From: an uncultured Steroidobacter sp.
GTDB taxonomy: Bacteria > Pseudomonadota > Gammaproteobacteria > Steroidobacterales > Steroidobacteraceae
DNA: 10,066 bases
Direction: 5' to 3'
NCBI GenBank assembly: GCA_946478975.1
Contig: CAMLEO010000267.1
Location: 1-10,066 of the forward strand
In this document: positions 5,964 through 10,066 of the stretch, one piece after another
Layout: each line of letters opens with the position of its first letter
Position numbering within the stretch: the stretch's first letter is position 1
Position numbers and translations under genes: made by a program
Notes under the pieces: model-generated
Told to the model about the DNA's origin: nothing
What the model saw: the letters and a program-made list of their open reading frames with translations, nothing else
The model's database searches: none

Positions 5964-8123
5964 TCAGAACTTCATCGTGTACGTCAGCGATGTCACACGG
6001 CCGCGGCCCGACCAGTAGTTGCGGAAGCCCGGCACCTGCGACCAAGTAAGGATATAGAACTTGTCGGTGACGTTCTCGACGCCGAAGGTCAGCAGGCCTT
6101 TGCCGACCTGATAATTCGCGCCGAGATCGAACAACGTGTAACCGCTCGTATGCTCCTCGCCGGCGCGGCCCTCGTTCAGATCGCGGCCGATGTAGGAAGT
6201 CGAGCTGACGGTCACATCGCCGGCCTCGGTGAACTGCCACGTCAGCGACGTGCCCACCTTGTCGGGGCTGATGTCGTTGATACCCATCTCGCGATCGAGC
6301 GGGCCAGTGTCGGTGCTGCGCGTCTTGCCTTCGGTGTGCGAATACAGCGCGGTCGCCTTGAGCGTGTCGGTGAGTTTGAATTCGCTGGTGAATTCGTAAC
6401 CTTTGATCTCCACCGGCCGGCGCAGCATGATGAAGTCTTCGGACAGCGGATCGACTGCGAGTGACACGCCGAAGTCCGAGTTCGATTCGTAATACGATGC
6501 ACCGACGCTGGCACGCGAACCCCGCCAGTTGAAGCCCACTTCGGTGTTGTCGACGACGATGGGTTGCAGATCCAGGATGCCTGCGACCGACTGCCGCGGA
6601 TCGTTCGGGCAACCGTCGGGCTGCGTGCCTTCCGGGTTGTCGTGCGAGCACTGCACGTTACGCAGCGGAATGCCGACATTGGGCAGCGTAAAACCTTTGC
6701 TGTACGAAGCAAACGTCGACCAGCCCGGCGCGACGCGCCAGACGATGCCGGCGTTCGGCAGATTTTCCTGGTAGCTCAGCGTGCCGCCGTCGACGGGACG
6801 TCGGTCGCGGAACCAGGTGGTGACGTAGTCGTCGACGTGCAGATCGCCATCTTCACGGCGCACACCGGCGGCGAGCGTCACCGGACCCAGGTCATACGAG
6901 AACTGCACATACGGCGCGACGCTCGTGTACTTCATCGGCGGCACCCACACGCGATTGGTGAGTGCCAGCTTCTGCTCGGCAACGTCTTCGACCCAATCGA
7001 CGCCGACGTTCATTTCCAGGCCTTCGACCGTGAAAATATTCGGACGCGCCCAGGCCGTGCGCAGCCCTTTCTTCTCGGTGTGAATTTCGGACTGATCGAT
7101 CAGCGTCCCGATGGGCGCAATCAGCGGATCCTGGCGGTCGGCGCCGTCTTCGGCGACGAAACGCATCTGCTGATCGGCGTGATACGCGTTGAGCGTGAGC
7201 GCGCCGCTCAGGAAATCGTTGTGCGTGTAGGTGAGGTTTTCCTGCTTGAAGTTGTTGAACTCGGTCTTCGAGCCCAGCGGCCGGCCACGCACCGATGTAT
7301 TCGGCACGCCGGTCGTGCGGTCGCCGTCGACCAGCAGGTAATTGCCTTTGCCGGTGATGTTGAAACGGCTGATGCTGAGCTGCAGGCGCTGTGAGTCGTT
7401 GGCGCCGAAGTTCATGCCGCCCTTCACGAAGTAGTTCTTCGACTCCGAGTCCGCGACCGAGCCGCTGGTGTTCAGGCCGATGGCGCGGCCGCTGCCGTCG
7501 TACGTCATGCCGCGATCGACGAACGATGCCGCCGCGAGCAGATCGTAGTTGTCCTGCTTGTGAGTCAAGGTCGCGCCGACCTTCCAATCGTCGCCGTCGT
7601 TTTCGAACTGGCTGCTGTAACGAGTCGTGAGCTCGACTTCCGTGCCTTCGACCTTCGGTGAGCGCGAAATGTAATTGATGATGCCGCCGGCCGCGCCGAC
7701 GCCTTCGGACGCCGACGGACCGTTGATGACTTCGATGCGCTCGACGATGCCCATGTCGGTGAACGTGCCGTTGCGGGTGCCTTCACGCAGCGGCGAGCCC
7801 TGTGGCACACCATCGAACAAGCGCAGAGCGATGCGGCCGCGCAGGTTCTCGCCGGTGTTGCTCATGGCCTGGGATGATTCGGAGTACCCGGGGACCGTGC
7901 GTGACAACACAGCGGTCGCATCCATCGTCACGGCTTGCGTCTGGGCCAGCTCTTCTTCGCCGATGACGGTGATCGCGCCGGGAATCTTGTCGACGGACTT
8001 GGGAACGCGTGTGCCGGTGACGATGACTTCCGTGATCTGTTCTTGTTTTGGCACGTCTTGCGCGCTGGCGAGCGTGACGAACAACAGCGAGCCGAAGCCG
8101 GCTGTGAGCGGAATGCGATGCAT
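5964..8123 (-). CDS. TonB-dependent outer-membrane receptor
   Basis: A 719-residue outer-membrane active transporter driven by TonB. Residues 1-21 are a signal peptide (MHRIPLTAGF start, SLLFVTLASA core). The mature N-terminus carries ITEVIVTGTR at 30-39, a common TonB-box form. The plug domain spans about 44-155, with GAITVIGEEEL, LRGR, VERIEVINGPSASEG and GGIINYISRSPK. The rest is a 22-strand-type barrel ending in TLFDLGANY, FGVENVTDKFY and a terminal aromatic (LTYTMKF), the usual outer-membrane assembly signal. One probable surface loop holds two cysteines, 492 and 505, that could form a disulfide. The ATG at 8123 is chosen because it starts the signal peptide and has a strong ribosome binding site; a TTG at 8210 would add 29 unlikely residues. 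Style is like siderophore receptors, but the neighbours point to a carbohydrate or glycoconjugate ligand. Confidence 0.94.
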   Translation of the reverse strand: MHRIPLTAGFGSLLFVTLASAQDVPKQEQITEVIVTGTRVPKSVDKIPGAITVIGEEELAQTQAVTMDATAVLSRTVPGYSESSQAMSNTGENLRGRIALRLFDGVPQGSPLREGTRNGTFTDMGIVERIEVINGPSASEGVGAAGGIINYISRSPKVEGTEVELTTRYSSQFENDGDDWKVGATLTHKQDNYDLLAAASFVDRGMTYDGSGRAIGLNTSGSVADSESKNYFVKGGMNFGANDSQRLQLSISRFNITGKGNYLLVDGDRTTGVPNTSVRGRPLGSKTEFNNFKQENLTYTHNDFLSGALTLNAYHADQQMRFVAEDGADRQDPLIAPIGTLIDQSEIHTEKKGLRTAWARPNIFTVEGLEMNVGVDWVEDVAEQKLALTNRVWVPPMKYTSVAPYVQFSYDLGPVTLAAGVRREDGDLHVDDYVTTWFRDRRPVDGGTLSYQENLPNAGIVWRVAPGWSTFASYSKGFTLPNVGIPLRNVQCSHDNPEGTQPDGCPNDPRQSVAGILDLQPIVVDNTEVGFNWRGSRASVGASYYESNSDFGVSLAVDPLSEDFIMLRRPVEIKGYEFTSEFKLTDTLKATALYSHTEGKTRSTDTGPLDREMGINDISPDKVGTSLTWQFTEAGDVTVSSTSYIGRDLNEGRAGEEHTSGYTLFDLGANYQVGKGLLTFGVENVTDKFYILTWSQVPGFRNYWSGRGRVTSLTYTMKF

Positions 8124-8226
8124 CTTTTGGACTCCCCCGAGTATGCGAGAGCTGCGTTGTGTGTATGCCCTCATGGCTCGGAAGTCTGTGCCAATGCCAA
8201 GGGAAACCAATCCGCACCCGCTATAT
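8124..8226 (-). other. Intergenic leader between the LysR gene and the receptor gene
   Basis: This is the widest non-coding gap in the window, about 103 bases, and the only generous one inside the otherwise tight gene row. On the - strand it holds a tandem TTGGCATTGGCA (8189-8200) and a weak dyad TGGC...GCCA with a 12-base spacer overlapping it, then the ribosome binding site. I looked for a sigma-70 promoter and found no convincing -35/-10 pair at normal spacing, and no rho-independent terminator after the LysR stop. A LysR operator or internal promoter here is possible but not shown. Confidence 0.4.
8132..8138 (-). promoter_or_regulatory. Strong ribosome binding site of the TonB receptor gene
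   Basis: The - strand reads GGGGGAG here, with GGAG ending 8 bases before the ATG at 8123. It is the clearest Shine-Dalgarno sequence seen in the window and decides the receptor start against the upstream TTG at 8210. It is consistent with high expression of the receptor independent of coupling to the preceding gene. Confidence 0.8.
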
Positions 8227-9108
8227 TCAAACGTTACTTTTTATTGCTTGTGCTGCCTCTTCCATGAATGCATTCACCAGCCGCGCGCGAATCGAAGCTC
8301 GCGACCAGACGATGCCAATGCGTCGTGGCTCGAACTCATGCGGCAGCGGAATTCGCGCCAGCTGCAATCCTTCCGGCCACGGCCGCGCCCAATCGGGCAC
8401 CAGCGATACACCGAGGCCGCGATCCACCATCACCGCAATCGCATTCAGCGCATTCAACTCAAACCGCTCGCGAGGGGTAATTCCGACCATGCGCAGATAC
8501 TCGTCTGCTTTGCGCCCGCCCCATTGATTGCGGTCATAGCGAATGAGCGGTTGAGTCGCGAGCAGCTCGTGCGGATCGCGATCCGCCATGCTTTGCGGAG
8601 CGAGCACCACCAGCGGCTCCTCTCGCAACAACAACCATCCGCAGCTCTTGGGCAGCACGAATGGTGCTTCCAGAACAACGGCTGCATCCAGCTCACCGCT
8701 TTCCACAGCGCGATACAACTCGGCCGAGTAGCCCGGCTTGATGAACACACTGATTTGCGGGAAGCGCTCGACGGTGCGCACGAGGATGTCGGGCAACACA
8801 CCGGTGAGCGCCGTCGTGCCGGCGCCCAAGCGCAGCTCACCGGCGGTGCTGCCGTCGTCGTTAGCAACGGTGCGCAGATCTTCAGCGGCGCGAAGTATTT
8901 CGCGAGCACGTTCGAGAATGCGTGCGCCGGCTTCAGTGACGCTGACGGTTCGCCCGGCTCTAGCGATCAAAGGCGTGCCGATCTGCCGTTCGAGGGTTCG
9001 TATCTGTTGAGCGACGGCGGCCGGCGTGATGTTCAAGAGGCGAGCCGCGGCGGCCATGGACCCGTGGTCCACGATGTAAACGAACGTGCGTAGGAACTGC
9101 GTATCCAA
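8227..9108 (-). CDS. LysR-type transcriptional regulator
   Basis: A 293-residue LysR-family regulator, the standard length. Residues 1-60 are the winged helix-turn-helix domain: FLRTFVYIVDHGSMAAAARL, with the recognition helix region at 18-37 (ITPAAVAQQI), then LERQIGTPLIAR and VSVTEAGARIL. Residues about 72-84 form the linker helix and about 90-293 the ligand-binding domain (GELRLGAGTTA at the start, RGLGVSLVPDW near the end). The start is read as TTG at 9108; no ATG or GTG fits, and homologues usually begin only a few residues before the FLRTF helix. It sits 4 bases after the symporter stop, with a weak GAG as ribosome binding site. Unlike most LysR genes it is not divergent from its neighbours but lies inside the gene row, so it is probably co-expressed with, and may control, the transporter and receptor genes. 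The inducer is unknown. Confidence 0.93.
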   Translation of the reverse strand: MDTQFLRTFVYIVDHGSMAAAARLLNITPAAVAQQIRTLERQIGTPLIARAGRTVSVTEAGARILERAREILRAAEDLRTVANDDGSTAGELRLGAGTTALTGVLPDILVRTVERFPQISVFIKPGYSAELYRAVESGELDAAVVLEAPFVLPKSCGWLLLREEPLVVLAPQSMADRDPHELLATQPLIRYDRNQWGGRKADEYLRMVGITPRERFELNALNAIAVMVDRGLGVSLVPDWARPWPEGLQLARIPLPHEFEPRRIGIVWSRASIRARLVNAFMEEAAQAIKSNV

Positions 9109-9112
9109 AACG

Positions 9113-10066
9113 TTACTCGTTCGACGTCAGCGCGTCCGCCTGCGGTGCCATCGGCTCACGCTGCCCATAAATCGTCAGCCCCGCCAGCGCCCGCTCGCCC
9201 GGCGGCGGGAAAAACAAACTCGCCACGTACCCCACTCCGATGCACAACAGGATCGAGATGGCCAGGTAGAAATAGGGATGCACCAGCTTCATCGACCACG
9301 CGATGGTCGTGAGCACGATGGCGACGGCGATGCCAATCGCCACACCTTGCCAGTTCGCGCGACGAGTGAACATGCCTAACGTGTAAGCCCCCGCGAAGCC
9401 GCCGCCGAGCAGGCCGGCGAGCTCGATGGAAACATCGAACAGCGAGTGAATGTCATAGCGCGACAGGATCAATGCCAGGCCCATGCCGACTACACCGGTC
9501 GCAACCGTCATCCACTCGGCAAAGCGCACGCTCACTTTCGGATCGGGGTTGCGCACCCATTTCTCGTAGAAGTCCACCGAGGCAAGCGTCGCGACACTGT
9601 TCATGATGCCCGACAATGTTGCCATCGCCGCGGCCAGAATGCCCGCGATGATCAAGCCACGCACGCCCATCGGCAGCTCGGCCGCGATGAACAGCGGAAA
9701 AATCGAGTCGATGGGCAGCAGCGGGTTGAGCCGATCGGGATGCGTTTTGTAAAACGCATACAGCGCGGTGCCGACCATGTAGAACATGAAGCCGCCGGGA
9801 ATCATGATTGCCGCGAACGTCCACACCGAGCGGCCGGCCTCCCGCGCCGATTCGGTGGACAGCACCCGTTGCATGAGCACCTGGTCCTTCGGGAACGTCA
9901 GCACCACGTCGAACAGCACCAGGAACACGAAGCCCCACACCGTGGCCTTGGTGAGATCGAAGCTGAAGTCGAACAGCCTGGTTTTATCTTCGGCGTGGGC
10001 GATCTGGATCATCTCGCCGACGCCGCCTTTCATCATGACGGCGATGAAGGCGATGGCGAACACGAT
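9113..10066 (-). CDS. Sodium:solute symporter (SSS family), C-terminal part
   Basis: The C-terminal 317 residues of an inner-membrane sodium-coupled importer of the SSS/SLC5 family; the frame is open through the right edge, so the first five or so helices are missing. Members are usually 500-550 residues. The family signature region is clear: LPMGVRGLIIAGILAAAMA followed by TLSGIMNSVATLASVDFYEKW, which includes the sodium-site helix. FPKDQVLMQRVLSTES before it is typical of the sugar/sialate-type subgroup. About seven hydrophobic segments can be counted, for example around WGFVFLVLFDVVL, GVVGMGLALIL, GVAIGIAVAIVL and FYLAISILLCIGVGYVASLFF, then a polar tail ending SNE. It is the first gene of the row visible here and would take the periplasmic product into the cytosol. 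The solute is probably a sugar or small organic acid; this is inferred from context. Confidence 0.92.
   Translation of the reverse strand: MVFAIAFIAVMMKGGVGEMIQIAHAEDKTRLFDFSFDLTKATVWGFVFLVLFDVVLTFPKDQVLMQRVLSTESAREAGRSVWTFAAIMIPGGFMFYMVGTALYAFYKTHPDRLNPLLPIDSIFPLFIAAELPMGVRGLIIAGILAAAMATLSGIMNSVATLASVDFYEKWVRNPDPKVSVRFAEWMTVATGVVGMGLALILSRYDIHSLFDVSIELAGLLGGGFAGAYTLGMFTRRANWQGVAIGIAVAIVLTTIAWSMKLVHPYFYLAISILLCIGVGYVASLFFPPPGERALAGLTIYGQREPMAPQADALTSNE

Noticed and set aside
8124..8210. Upstream TTG start of the receptor gene
   Set aside because: It would put 29 residues before a good signal peptide, while the ATG at 8123 has a strong ribosome binding site.
7675..9093. Long open frame on the + strand (472 codons) opposite the receptor and LysR genes
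   Set aside because: Antisense to two well-supported genes and crossing their boundary; the translation is low-complexity and has no family resemblance.

Overview
The window reads as GC-rich proteobacterial chromosome. The adenylosuccinate synthetase tail, the PilZ protein, the TonB-dependent receptor and the LysR regulator all have a proteobacterial look. A plant-polymer-degrading gammaproteobacterium of the Steroidobacter/Xanthomonas-like kind is my best guess, but this is inference from protein style, not from a search. Coding density is very high: no gene-free stretch exceeds about 105 bases, and no rRNA, tRNA, CRISPR array or insertion sequence was recognised.

Layout. The left edge (2-373, + strand) is the 3' end of purA, a housekeeping purine gene. 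It meets a convergent PilZ-domain (c-di-GMP receptor) gene at 374-1030 with no base between the two stop codons. Everything from there to the right edge is on the - strand and, read in transcription order from right to left, looks like one catabolic operon: a sodium:solute symporter (9113-10066, 5' end outside the window), a LysR-type regulator (8227-9108), a TonB-dependent outer-membrane receptor (5964-8123), an exported beta-lactamase-fold serine hydrolase (4800-5957), a ribokinase-type sugar kinase (3910-4791), a two-domain protein joining a glycosidase-like region to a formylglycine-generating-enzyme-like (SUMF1) domain (1752-3899), and the N-terminal third of a GH127-type beta-L-arabinofuranosidase (1091-1747). 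Most junctions are only 4 to 10 bases wide, which suggests co-transcription and translational coupling. The main promoter must lie beyond the right edge.

How it may work together. The receptor would bring a glycoside or glycoconjugate across the outer membrane, the serine hydrolase could remove an ester or amide group in the periplasm, the symporter would carry the product across the inner membrane, and the glycosidase-like protein and the kinase would release and phosphorylate a sugar, plausibly a pentose such as ribose or arabinose. The LysR protein is the likely local regulator. The substrate is not determined by the sequence.

The most interesting points are the fusion protein at 1752-3899, whose SUMF1-like domain lacks the paired cysteines needed for formylglycine formation, and the GH127 gene, which has lost its catalytic part next to the junction with the PilZ/purA pair. 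The latter suggests a deletion at the edge of an accessory catabolic cluster.
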